DNA of 16,192 bases from Hungatella sp. UBA3147 (lineage in GTDB: Bacteria > Bacillota > Clostridia > Lachnospirales > Lachnospiraceae). The notes below the pieces were generated by a model. That model was not told where the DNA came from. It saw only the letters and a program-made list of their open reading frames with translations, and made no database searches. Of the stretch, positions 1 to 6,156 are shown one piece after another (the first letter of the stretch is position 1; every line of letters begins with the position of its first letter). The DNA is taken from the NCBI GenBank assembly GCA_002365025.1, contig DEYX01000068.1:1-16192 (forward strand). Reading direction: 5' to 3'. Both the position numbers and the translations under genes were made by a program.

Positions 1-145
1 GATGAGAATGATAATATCTAAGCTCACGCCGGTTCAGGATGGGGAATTACAATAACCAGGCTTGGCAGAGTAAAAGGCCATCATCAGAAGTGTTGCATAT
101 AATATATTGTAACTGGCTTTTTTGTAAACCATCTGTACTCAGCAA

Positions 146-179
146 GGCGGGTATCCGGTATTCCGGGCCCGTCTTTTTT
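146..179 (+). terminator. Rho-independent terminator
   Basis: A GC-rich hairpin pairs 146-151 (GGCGGG) with 168-173 (CCCGTC, one G-U pair). It continues as CCGG (155-158) with CCGG (163-166) around a TATT loop and is followed by six T. It probably ends a transcript entering from left of the window. The first 21 bases read in frame as a short acidic tail followed by a stop, but that is too little to name a gene. Confidence 0.7.
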
Positions 180-251
180 ATTTTCCGGTATTATTTCCTA
201 ATCCTTTGTAGGCTGCCAGAAATTGGATGCACTACCACAATAATACGCATG

Positions 252-257
252 TATAAT
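252..257 (+). promoter_or_regulatory. possible -10 element
   Basis: A perfect TATAAT lies about 20 bases before a good ribosome site (AAAGGGG, 272-278). No convincing -35 is seen at 16-18 bases upstream, so the promoter is only tentative. It would serve the 27-residue frame at 287 and the XRE gene at 383. Confidence 0.3.
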
Positions 258-286
258 CAAAGCAAAAGCGCAAAGGGGATATTTTT

Positions 287-370
287 ATGATTGTATGCAG
301 AACACTGGATTACATTGTTAATAGGGAATTTCTGGAAATCTTTGCCACTGTGTATAAGTTTTCTGCGTGA
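287..370 (+). CDS. possible 27-residue small protein or leader peptide
   Basis: The frame starts with ATG eight bases after a strong AAAGGGG ribosome site and reads MIVCRTLDYIVNREFLEIF followed by eight more residues, ending in TGA. It stops 12 bases before the XRE gene, which has no ribosome site of its own, so translation of this frame could feed the downstream gene by re-initiation. No family is recognised. Support is limited to the ribosome site, the upstream TATAAT and the position. It could equally be a chance frame. Confidence 0.3.
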   Translation: MIVCRTLDYIVNREFLEIFATVYKFSA

Positions 371-382
371 TAGTATTACATC

Positions 383-583
383 ATGAGAATACTGCTTGAC
401 GAATATATGCGTAAAAAGAAATTAACCGAACGTCAGGTAAGCATTATGACGGGCATTCCACAGTCAACAGTGCATGGGATAAAAAAAGGGGCTATGCCGC
501 GAATGGATACAATGGAGCTGCTGGCAAAAGGCTTACATTTAATGATAAATGATTTGGTTGATACTCCATATTTGAAAAAGTGA
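383..583 (+). CDS. small XRE/Cro-CI-type HTH regulator
   Basis: This 66-residue protein is almost entirely one HTH_3 domain. Residues about 3-60 hold the five-helix pattern, with the turn and recognition helix around RQVSIMTGIPQSTVHGIKKG and the closing segment MELLAKGLHLMINDLV. It is as short as the stand-alone XRE regulators found in phages, integrated elements and toxin-antitoxin loci of clostridia, and it has no separate sensor domain. There is no Shine-Dalgarno sequence directly before ATG 383, so coupling to the short frame that ends at 370 is possible. A perfect inverted repeat overlaps the stop codon and may be its operator. The target genes are unknown. The family call is secure and the role is not. 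Confidence 0.8.
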   Translation: MRILLDEYMRKKKLTERQVSIMTGIPQSTVHGIKKGAMPRMDTMELLAKGLHLMINDLVDTPYLKK

Positions 584-598
584 ACGGTTTACCGTTCA
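581..598. repeat. perfect 8-bp inverted repeat, operator or hairpin
   Basis: TGAACGGT-TT-ACCGTTCA is a perfect palindrome with a two-base centre. It begins on the stop codon of the XRE gene. The T-rich stretch downstream starts about five bases later and is interrupted by C, so it is a poor intrinsic terminator. The symmetry suits binding of a dimeric regulator, and the adjacent XRE protein is the obvious candidate by inference. Confidence 0.5.
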
Positions 599-657
599 AG
601 GCGTTTCTTTTCTTTCTTATTTGCGTTTTAATAATATAAGAACGTAAAGGAGGGGGA

Positions 658-690
658 ATGGTTGAAAAAGTCGAAAAAAAGAGAATGTAG
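658..690 (+). other. possible 10-codon mini-ORF with strong ribosome site
   Basis: AAAGGAGGGGG precedes an ATG that opens a ten-codon frame (MVEKVEKKRM) ending seven bases before the LexA-type promoter. The ribosome site is stronger than those of many real genes here. The frame may be a leader peptide or the stub of a lost gene. No homology can be claimed. Confidence 0.2.
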
Positions 691-696
691 ACAGCC

Positions 697-725
697 TTGA
701 CAAATCGAACGTGCGTTCGTATAAT
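697..725 (+). promoter_or_regulatory. consensus sigma-A promoter with LexA-type operator in its spacer
   Basis: TTGACA (697-702) and TATAAT (720-725) are both perfect hexamers separated by 17 bases. The last 14 bases of that spacer (706-719) form the palindrome CGAACGTGCGTTCG. This fits the Gram-positive LexA core CGAAC-N4-GTTCG. Bound LexA would cover the promoter completely, so a strong promoter would stay silent until the SOS response. A TetR-family operator is an alternative reading of the palindrome. LexA is not encoded in the window. Confidence 0.75.
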
Positions 726-779
726 TAAAGGAGGAATTAACTACCGTGGATAAAATAAAATAATATTGATAAGGGGGTT

Positions 780-980
780 ATGGTTAGTGACATACAAAGG
801 AGGCATAATGGGGACATGGGCATAATAGAAACTGATAAAGAAAAGGTACATAATCTTTGTAAAGCGGCGTTTCAGTTAAATCATGATGATTTTATTGTAT
901 TGATTGCAAAGATAGATAAAGGAGATCCGGCGGTAAAGGGTTTGTGTGAATTTTTAGAACGTAAGAGGGCAGCTTTATAG
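780..980 (+). CDS. small unknown protein, probably SOS-controlled
   Basis: This 66-residue frame lies about 50 bases after the promoter with the LexA-type operator and ends in its own terminator, so it looks like a complete one-gene unit. The protein is soluble and charged, with no membrane segment, no signal peptide and no recognised motif. The middle (AAFQLNHDDFIVLIAKIDKG) suggests amphipathic helices. The start is uncertain. ATG 780 has AGGGGG only two bases before it. The in-frame ATG 816 lies 12 bases after a clear AAAGGAGG and would give 54 residues. A six-codon out-of-frame ORF at 808 overlaps that start. A damage-inducible small regulator or inhibitor is possible, but this is inferred only from the promoter. 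Confidence 0.6.
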   Translation: MVSDIQRRHNGDMGIIETDKEKVHNLCKAAFQLNHDDFIVLIAKIDKGDPAVKGLCEFLERKRAAL

Positions 981-993
981 CTACCCTCTTTTT
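964..993 (+). terminator. Rho-independent terminator of the small SOS-type gene
   Basis: AGAGGG-c-AGCT (964-974) pairs with AGCT-a-CCCTCT (979-989) across a TTAT loop with one mismatch, and a run of T follows to 993. The left arm lies in the last codons of the preceding gene, so transcript and gene end together. Confidence 0.85.
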
Positions 994-1091
994 GCTGGCA
1001 ATGTCAACCTTCTGACAACGCTCAAAAAGTATAGATAAACTCTAAGATATACTCGAAAATATTTGAATATGCTTCTGTTTCTTTTACTTTG

Positions 1092-1121
1092 TTGACTTAC
1101 CAAGTTTAAAAATGCTAAAAT
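1092..1121 (+). promoter_or_regulatory. likely sigma-A promoter
   Basis: TTGACT (1092-1097) and TAAAAT (1116-1121) are separated by 18 bases in an AT-rich stretch after a terminator. The next clear gene starts at 1377, so a transcript from here would have a leader of about 250 bases. No riboswitch family is recognised in that leader. A second, weaker candidate (TTGCCG 1322-1327, TATGCT 1345-1350, 17-base spacer) lies closer to the gene. Confidence 0.5.
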
Positions 1122-1159
1122 ATATTAAAAAGTACTAATTAGTGATTAACGATCAATAG

Positions 1160-1210
1160 GCGTTGCATGTGGAGACGGTTGTATTGATGACAAGAGTTAA
1201 TAAAGAGTAA
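1160..1210 (+). pseudogene. possible tail remnant of an RlmD/TrmA-type RNA methyltransferase
   Basis: In one frame, 16 codons before a TAA read ALHVETVVLMTRVNKE. The string HVETVVL(L/M) is typical of the extreme C-terminus of clostridial RlmD-like 23S rRNA uracil methyltransferases, where it lies in the last beta strands. The codon just before the stretch is a stop, so nothing else of the gene remains. The rest of 993-1340 shows no other coding sequence. The match is short, so this could be chance. Confidence 0.35.
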
Positions 1211-1376
1211 GGATAACCGGAGTACGTTCAATTGATCTTCTTACTTAACCATTTTTGAATGCTCTGTTTGTACAAAACCTAAGCAGCTAAGAGTAAGTAT
1301 CTGGATGATAACAACAAAAATTTGCCGTTTATAAAAATAAATGATATGCTATACAAAAGCTGAGGAGGTTTTTGTA

Positions 1377-1832
1377 ATGTCTGAGAAAGGTTTGGTAACA
1401 AAATTATCAGGAAAGATCATGTACGTGAAAATGTTCCCACTTACAAGCTGCGGTGAGTGTAAAGCATGTGATGCGCACAAACGGTCTGACATGACAATAG
1501 AAATTGAAAATACCTGTAACGCTTCTGTTGGAGACCATGTATCTGTTGATATGAAGGAGACTATTTTGGCAGGTGCTGTTATTTTTTACGGTATACCGCT
1601 TATGGCTTTCATAATTGGTATTTTGCTTGGCTGGCTGATCACACCGGGCCTGGTTCCAGAAAGCCTGCGGGAGCCAGTTACAGCCGCTGTAGGGGTAAGC
1701 TTTTTATTAATAAGCTATTTGTGTATCCGCTTGGCAGATCCGCTGATTAAGAGTCATACGACATTTCCGGTAGCAACAGCAATTATTTCAAATGACTTGG
1801 AAGACGACACGGAAGAAGAAAAAGAATATTAA
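1377..1832 (+). CDS. RseC/SoxR-reducing-system family membrane protein
   Basis: The protein has 151 residues counted from the ATG that follows GAGGAGG by eight bases. An upstream in-frame ATG at 1341 lacks a ribosome site. Layout: a cytoplasmic N-terminal domain with the cysteine set C25-x2-C28-x2-C31 plus C47, two membrane helices (about 63-88 and 100-120), and an acidic tail rich in D and E. This is the RseC/MucC family. In enterobacteria RseC acts with the Rsx (Rnf-like) complex in reducing SoxR, and in many clostridia a homologue precedes the rnf genes. The neighbourhood here fits an accessory role for Rnf, perhaps in electron transfer or assembly, which is inference. It is separated from rnfC by a hairpin, so it is probably its own unit. 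Confidence 0.82.
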   Translation: MSEKGLVTKLSGKIMYVKMFPLTSCGECKACDAHKRSDMTIEIENTCNASVGDHVSVDMKETILAGAVIFYGIPLMAFIIGILLGWLITPGLVPESLREPVTAAVGVSFLLISYLCIRLADPLIKSHTTFPVATAIISNDLEDDTEEEKEY

Positions 1833-1883
1833 AAATTACCACTGTAGAGCTTATGGCTTTACAGTGTTTTTTTGTGGTAATTT
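1833..1883 (+). terminator. terminator with an extended outer stem
   Basis: The core hairpin pairs CACTGTA (1840-1846) with TACAGTG (1860-1866), with further AGC/GCT pairing inside, and is followed directly by seven T. The flanks also pair: AAATTACCAC (1833-1842) with GTGGTAATTT (1874-1883). The outer pairing competes with the base of the core stem and would enclose the T run. Confidence 0.8.
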
Positions 1884-1969
1884 ATTGTATTTTGTGGTAA
1901 ATTGTAGCATCTTATGATAATTCGCAACATTTTGTAGTATTTTGCAACATTTTGTGAACTTATTAACGA
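1870..1969. repeat. five degenerate 20-bp tandem repeats before rnfC
   Basis: Units begin at 1870, 1890, 1910, 1930 and 1950, exactly 20 bases apart. Units 1 and 2 start TTTTGTGGTA, unit 3 is the most diverged (TCTTATGATA), unit 4 starts TTTTGTAGTA and unit 5 starts TTTTGTGAAC. Units 3 and 4 end in GCAACA. The array runs from the terminator tail to three bases before the rnf -35 element. Sites spaced by 20 bp lie roughly on the same face of the helix, as expected for co-operative binding of a regulator. Confidence 0.6.
1952..1969. promoter_or_regulatory. Rex-like redox operator before rnfC
   Basis: TTGTGAA-CTTA-TTAACGA matches 12 of 14 defined positions of the Rex operator TTGTTAA-N4-TTAACAA, with the correct four-base gap. 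It ends three bases before the -35 hexamer of the rnf promoter. Rex senses the NADH/NAD+ ratio and controls fermentative and energy genes in Gram-positive bacteria, so control of a ferredoxin:NAD+ oxidoreductase makes sense. The site is imperfect and the call is inference. Confidence 0.5.
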
Positions 1970-1971
1970 AA

Positions 1972-2000
1972 TTGTTATCTTTTTGATGATATGTTATAAT
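1972..2000 (+). promoter_or_regulatory. rnf operon promoter
   Basis: TTGTTA (1972-1977) and TATAAT (1995-2000) are 17 bases apart, and TG at 1992-1993 makes an extended -10. A leader of about 37 bases would precede rnfC at 2044, whose ribosome site is a modest GGAG. Confidence 0.75.
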
Positions 2001-2043
2001 ATTTAGCGAGAGTTAAAAAAACAGAAAGACTTGGAGTGAAATT

Positions 2044-3375
2044 ATGAGATTGCCTACTTTTAAAAGAGGAATTCATCCAAAAGGTGAGAAACACCATACG
2101 GATGACAAAGCAATACAAGTAATACTCCCCAGAGTCGGTTCTAAAATGGTATATCCTATGGTGCAAAGCATAGGTGTTCCATGCCAGCCTGTTGTATCTG
2201 TTGGTGAGCATGTGCTTCTGGGACAAAAAGTTGGAGATGCGGAAGGTTTTATTTCTTCTCCAATTCACACAAGCGTTTCGGGTACCGTAGACGCGATTAA
2301 AAAGGTGCTTACCCCTGCCGGAATTGTTTCAAACGCTGTTATTGTAGAAAATGACGGACTCTATGAAGAGCACCCTGCAATTTCTAAACCCAATAATTAT
2401 AACAGCCATACCAATGATGAGATTTTGAAAATAATTCGAGAGGCTGGTATCGTCGGCCTGGGAGGAGCAGGCTTCCCAACCCATGTGAAGCTATCGCCGC
2501 CTAAGGATATGATCATTGATAAAGTCCTTATAAACGGAGCAGAATGTGAGCCGTACCTGACAACTGATTATCGGGTTATGCTGGAGGAGTCTGAAAAAAT
2601 TGTCATTGGTATAGAGATCATACTAAAGCTATTGCCGACGGCTGTAGCCATTATTGCAATTGAAGACAATAAGCCAAAAGCTATAGAAGCTATAAAAAAG
2701 GCATGTGAGGGCCATAACAAAATAAAAGTTCTTACAATAAAAACAAAATATCCTCAGGGCAGCGAAAAACAATTGATTCAAGCCTGCACCGGCCGTGAGG
2801 TGGAGAAAGGAAAGCTCCCTGCAAGTTCCGGTGTTTTGGTGATCAATGTGGATACTGCGGTTGCAATCCATCGTGCAATTGTAAGAGGACGCCCCTTGAT
2901 GCGCAAGGTTGTTACCTTTGCAGGCAGTGCGATAAAAAACCCGGGCAACTATAAAATCAGACTTGGAACGCCCATTGACGAAATCGTTGAGGATATCGGC
3001 GGATTGAATGTCGAACCGTCAAAAATTATAGTGGGTGGCCCAATGATGGGAACATCTACATATAAGCTGAAAATACCTGTCATGAAAACAACATCCGGAA
3101 TTCTTCTTCTTGCAGCAGAAGAGGCAGAAATACCTCCTGAAAGAAATTGTATCCGTTGCGGCCGCTGTGTGGTTTGTTGCCCAATTGGGCTTATGCCGTA
3201 TGCGCTCAATCAATTTGTGATCCACCGCGAAGTAGATAACTTTGTTCATAATAATGGGATGGAATGCATTGAATGCGGCAGTTGTTCCTATGTTTGCCCC
3301 TCTAAAAGGCACTTGACACAGACCATTAAAAAGAAGAGAAGACAATTGCTTTCACAAAAAAAGAATAAAGGATGA
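2044..3375 (+). CDS. rnfC: Rnf complex subunit RnfC (NADH/FMN and 2[4Fe-4S])
   Basis: RnfC is the peripheral subunit where NAD+ is reduced or NADH oxidised. At 443 residues it has the compact clostridial length. Order of parts: N-terminal barrel-sandwich region (about 1-100), Complex I 51-kDa-like domain with the nucleotide/FMN motif GLGGAGFPTHVKL (from residue 138), an SLBB region (about 285-335), and two ferredoxin-type sets, C369-C372-C375-C379 and C408-C411-C414-C418. The C-terminus is basic. It is the first gene of the operon, after the extended -10 promoter and Rex-like site, and rnfD follows nine bases later. All expected motifs are intact. Confidence 0.97.
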   Translation: MRLPTFKRGIHPKGEKHHTDDKAIQVILPRVGSKMVYPMVQSIGVPCQPVVSVGEHVLLGQKVGDAEGFISSPIHTSVSGTVDAIKKVLTPAGIVSNAVIVENDGLYEEHPAISKPNNYNSHTNDEILKIIREAGIVGLGGAGFPTHVKLSPPKDMIIDKVLINGAECEPYLTTDYRVMLEESEKIVIGIEIILKLLPTAVAIIAIEDNKPKAIEAIKKACEGHNKIKVLTIKTKYPQGSEKQLIQACTGREVEKGKLPASSGVLVINVDTAVAIHRAIVRGRPLMRKVVTFAGSAIKNPGNYKIRLGTPIDEIVEDIGGLNVEPSKIIVGGPMMGTSTYKLKIPVMKTTSGILLLAAEEAEIPPERNCIRCGRCVVCCPIGLMPYALNQFVIHREVDNFVHNNGMECIECGSCSYVCPSKRHLTQTIKKKRRQLLSQKKNKG

Positions 3376-3384
3376 TTATAATCA

Positions 3385-4320
3385 ATGTCAAAAAAAATAT
3401 TAGTTTCAGCTAATCCTCATATACGCTCCGAAGCTACCATTGAAAAAATCATGTATGATGTAGTCATCGCACTTTTGCCCGCATGCATTGCAGGGGTTTA
3501 TTTCTTTGGTATAAGAGCACTTATTACTATTGCTTTATCTGTGACAGCGTGTGTATCTGCTGAATGGTTATTCGAAAAAATAGCAAAAAAGCCAATAACC
3601 ATTCGGGATGGCAGCGCCGTCGTTACAGGCTTATTGCTGGCAATGAATTTACCATATACGGTTCCCTTCTGGCTGCCAATTGTCGGCGGCTTCTTCGCAA
3701 TTATTATTGTCAAGATGTTGTTTGGTGGGTTGGGGCATAATTTTATGAACCCGGCACTGGCTGCCAGAGCATTTTTATTGACTTCTTACCCTGTACAAAT
3801 GACAACCTGGTCGAGTGATGCCACCTCAGGAGCAACACCTCTTGGGCGCATGGAAGAAGGCGGCTTTATACCGGCCTCAATCGATTATGTCAATGCCCTT
3901 TTCGGCTTTAATGGCGGCAGCCTTGGGGAGGTATGTACGATTGCAATTATTTTAGGTGGCATTTACCTCATTGTACGCGGTGTCATTTCATGGAGAACCC
4001 CGGTTTCTTTTATTGCAGCATTCTTCCTCCTTGCAACAATAATAAAACGCCCTGGATTTGATGCTTCCTATCCGCTGTATGAGCTTCTCACAGGCGGTTT
4101 GATGCTGGGTGCGTTTTTTATGGCTACCGATTATGCTTCTGCCCCCATTCATCCGAAAGGGCAATTCATTATGGGAATTTGTTGCGGAGTACTCTCCATT
4201 CTCATCCGGTTCTACGGCGGATATCCGGAAGGTGTCTGCTATTCTATTCTGATTATGAATCTTGTTGTCCCATATATAGATAAAATTACGGTGCCTCATG
4301 TATATGGAGGTGGAAAATAA
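3385..4320 (+). CDS. rnfD: Rnf complex subunit RnfD (membrane, covalent FMN)
   Basis: RnfD is an integral membrane subunit related to NqrB and forms part of the ion-translocating core. The 311 residues contain about eight to nine hydrophobic helices. SGAT at residues 148-151 is the flavinylation motif, with T151 the expected phosphoester attachment site for FMN. Other family signatures include GGLGHNFMNPALAARAF before it and MATDYASAP near the C-terminal third. The stop codon shares its last base with the rnfG start (TAATG), so the two genes are translationally coupled. Whether Na+ or H+ is moved cannot be read from the sequence by eye. Confidence 0.97.
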   Translation: MSKKILVSANPHIRSEATIEKIMYDVVIALLPACIAGVYFFGIRALITIALSVTACVSAEWLFEKIAKKPITIRDGSAVVTGLLLAMNLPYTVPFWLPIVGGFFAIIIVKMLFGGLGHNFMNPALAARAFLLTSYPVQMTTWSSDATSGATPLGRMEEGGFIPASIDYVNALFGFNGGSLGEVCTIAIILGGIYLIVRGVISWRTPVSFIAAFFLLATIIKRPGFDASYPLYELLTGGLMLGAFFMATDYASAPIHPKGQFIMGICCGVLSILIRFYGGYPEGVCYSILIMNLVVPYIDKITVPHVYGGGK

Positions 4321-4898
4321 TGTTCAAATCTGTTATAAAACAGGCTTTGTTTTTATTCACGACGACAGTAATCATTGCCGCCCTGTTAGGCGTTGTACAC
4401 TATGTTACCGAAGAGCCTATTCAGGCACAATTAGAGAAGGAATTGCTTTTAGCAAAGCAAATATTATTGCCTTCTGCAACAACCTTTGAAACAGTTGACA
4501 TCACAAAAGATAACGAGCCATCTGTAAAAATGGTGGAAAGAGGCCTGGATATATCCGGGAGCAAGGTTGGATATGTTGTAACCGTTACGCCGAAAGGGTA
4601 TGGAGGAGAAATTTTGATAATGGTAGGATTTGATGCAAGTATATCCCTGACAAGCTATCGTATTTTAAAATCAAACGAAACACCTGGTCTTGGCGATATG
4701 GCTGCCAAACCGGAATTTACAAGCCGCTTTGAAGGCTGGTCCGGTTTTCCGATTGACATTGTAAAGAATCCCGCAAAAGAAACGGAAGTACAAGCGATCA
4801 CAGGTGCAACCATAACTTCAAAAGCAATGGTACAAGGAATAAATAATGCCGCTGAAATTGTCACATTCATAGAGGAGGAAAATAATGAGCAATCTTAA
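4320..4898 (+). CDS. rnfG: Rnf complex subunit RnfG (covalent FMN)
   Basis: RnfG has one N-terminal membrane helix (about residues 7-28) and an extracytoplasmic FMN-binding domain, related to NqrC. The flavinylation motif TGATITS is at 161-167, with T164 the likely FMN-bearing residue. The upstream segment ETPGLGDMA is also typical of the family. The gene overlaps rnfD by one base and rnfE by 14 bases. Attachment of the flavin needs an ApbE-type flavin transferase, which is not encoded in this window. At 192 residues the length is normal. Confidence 0.96.
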   Translation: MFKSVIKQALFLFTTTVIIAALLGVVHYVTEEPIQAQLEKELLLAKQILLPSATTFETVDITKDNEPSVKMVERGLDISGSKVGYVVTVTPKGYGGEILIMVGFDASISLTSYRILKSNETPGLGDMAAKPEFTSRFEGWSGFPIDIVKNPAKETEVQAITGATITSKAMVQGINNAAEIVTFIEEENNEQS

Positions 4899-5493
4899 AA
4901 AAATAGCTTACAACGGGATTATTCGTGAAAACCCGGTATTTGTCCAGCTTATTGGTCTGTGTCCGACTCTTGCGGTCACCACGAGTGCATCAAATGGCTT
5001 AGGTATGGGTGTTTCTACAACATTGGTTATGACGTTTTCAAGCATGGTGATTTCTTCTTTGCGGAACGTTCTGCCCGAAAAAGTCAGACTACCTCTTTTA
5101 GTTTCTATTACAGCTGGTTTCGTTACCATACTTCAGCTTATCATAAGTGCATATTTTCCTGATCTTGATAAATCCTTAGGTATATTTATCCCATTGATTG
5201 TTGTAAACTGTATTCCGTTTGCAAGAGCAGAGGTTTTTGCATCAAAAAATAGTGTCTTCCACTCTACGGCGGATGGCTTCTTCATGGGCTTAGGCTTTAC
5301 GGCTGCTCTTATACTTATTGGCAGTATTCGTGAAATTATAGGAGCCGGGACTTTCTTTGGAATTACAGTTCTTCCTTCGCAATTCCCAAAAACACTTATT
5401 ATGATTTTTGCCCCCGGAGCGTTTTTTACAATTGCATTTATAATTGCAATCATTAACTATTACAAAGAAAAACCTAAAAAGGAGGATCAATAA
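4885..5493 (+). CDS. rnfE: Rnf complex subunit RnfE (membrane)
   Basis: RnfE is a six-helix membrane protein homologous to RnfA and NqrD. It packs against RnfA with inverted topology. The conserved cysteines are C26 (in GLCPTLAV) and C109 (in VVNCIPFARAE). In Rnf and Nqr structures the equivalent cysteines of the two subunits together hold a membrane [2Fe-2S] cluster. The ATG follows GAGGAGG inside the end of rnfG. At 202 residues the length is typical, with a short lysine-rich C-terminus. It ends two bases before rnfA. Confidence 0.96.
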   Translation: MSNLKKIAYNGIIRENPVFVQLIGLCPTLAVTTSASNGLGMGVSTTLVMTFSSMVISSLRNVLPEKVRLPLLVSITAGFVTILQLIISAYFPDLDKSLGIFIPLIVVNCIPFARAEVFASKNSVFHSTADGFFMGLGFTAALILIGSIREIIGAGTFFGITVLPSQFPKTLIMIFAPGAFFTIAFIIAIINYYKEKPKKEDQ

Positions 5494-5495
5494 GT

Positions 5496-6068
5496 ATGGA
5501 TTTATTTTTTCTTTTTTTAGGTGTGGTTCTGGTCAATAACTTTATCCTCGCCCAGTTTTTAGGAGTTTGCTCTTTCTTTGGAGTTTCCAATAAAATTGAA
5601 AACTCCATAGGGATGAGTCTGGCTGTTACCTTTGTTATTACACTGTCCGCCTTCTTTACGCATATCACCTATCGGTATATACTGGTTCCATTGGAGGTGG
5701 AATATCTATCCACAATGGCTTATATCCTGATTATAGCTTCGCTTGTTCAGCTTGTGGAAATGTTCATAAAAAAAAGCAGTCCCGCTCTTCACCGTGCTCT
5801 TGGCGTGTACCTGCCTCTTATTGCAGTTAACTGCGCGATATTTGGTGTTGCAATCATTAATCAGGAGAATAATCATACGCTGCTTCAATCCGTTGTCTTC
5901 GGCTTTGGTGCAGGGGTTGGATTTTCTATTGCGATTCTTTTACTGGCAGGGCTGCGTACAAAGCTTGAAAAAGCAGATATCCCCAAGATATTTAAAGGAT
6001 ATCCGATTACCTTTATTATCGCTGGATTAATGAGCATTGCATTTATGGGATTTAATGGTCTGTTTTAG
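5496..6068 (+). CDS. rnfA: Rnf complex subunit RnfA (membrane)
   Basis: RnfA has 190 residues and six predicted membrane helices, and is homologous to RnfE and NqrE. The paired cysteine motifs are C25 (in LGVCSFFG) and C113 (in AVNCAIFGV), the partners of those in RnfE for the intramembrane [2Fe-2S] cluster. The opening LVNNFILAQFLG is a strong family signature. AAGGAGG lies in the end of rnfE, so the two genes are coupled. An 88-base gap follows before rnfB, the only real gap in the operon. Confidence 0.97.
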   Translation: MDLFFLFLGVVLVNNFILAQFLGVCSFFGVSNKIENSIGMSLAVTFVITLSAFFTHITYRYILVPLEVEYLSTMAYILIIASLVQLVEMFIKKSSPALHRALGVYLPLIAVNCAIFGVAIINQENNHTLLQSVVFGFGAGVGFSIAILLLAGLRTKLEKADIPKIFKGYPITFIIAGLMSIAFMGFNGLF

Positions 6069-6156
6069 AACTGTATTAGAAGTAACCTAATGACTCAGCA
6101 GAGCTGGATGCTTTATGACTATAATCATACAAAAAAAGATATGAGGAGAAAATTAT

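Noticed and set aside
39..290. An 83-codon open frame at the left end
   Set aside because: It has no ribosome site, runs through the terminator hairpin at 146-179, and its composition (many C, Y, F, I without pattern) looks non-coding.
1122..1340. A riboswitch in the leader before the RseC-like gene
   Set aside because: No conserved core of a known riboswitch class and no strong stem set with a terminator was found. A weaker promoter nearer the gene may make the leader short.
2629..3345. Several minus-strand open frames inside rnfC
   Set aside because: rnfC is intact with all family motifs on the plus strand. The opposite frames lack ribosome sites and are shadows of its codon pattern.
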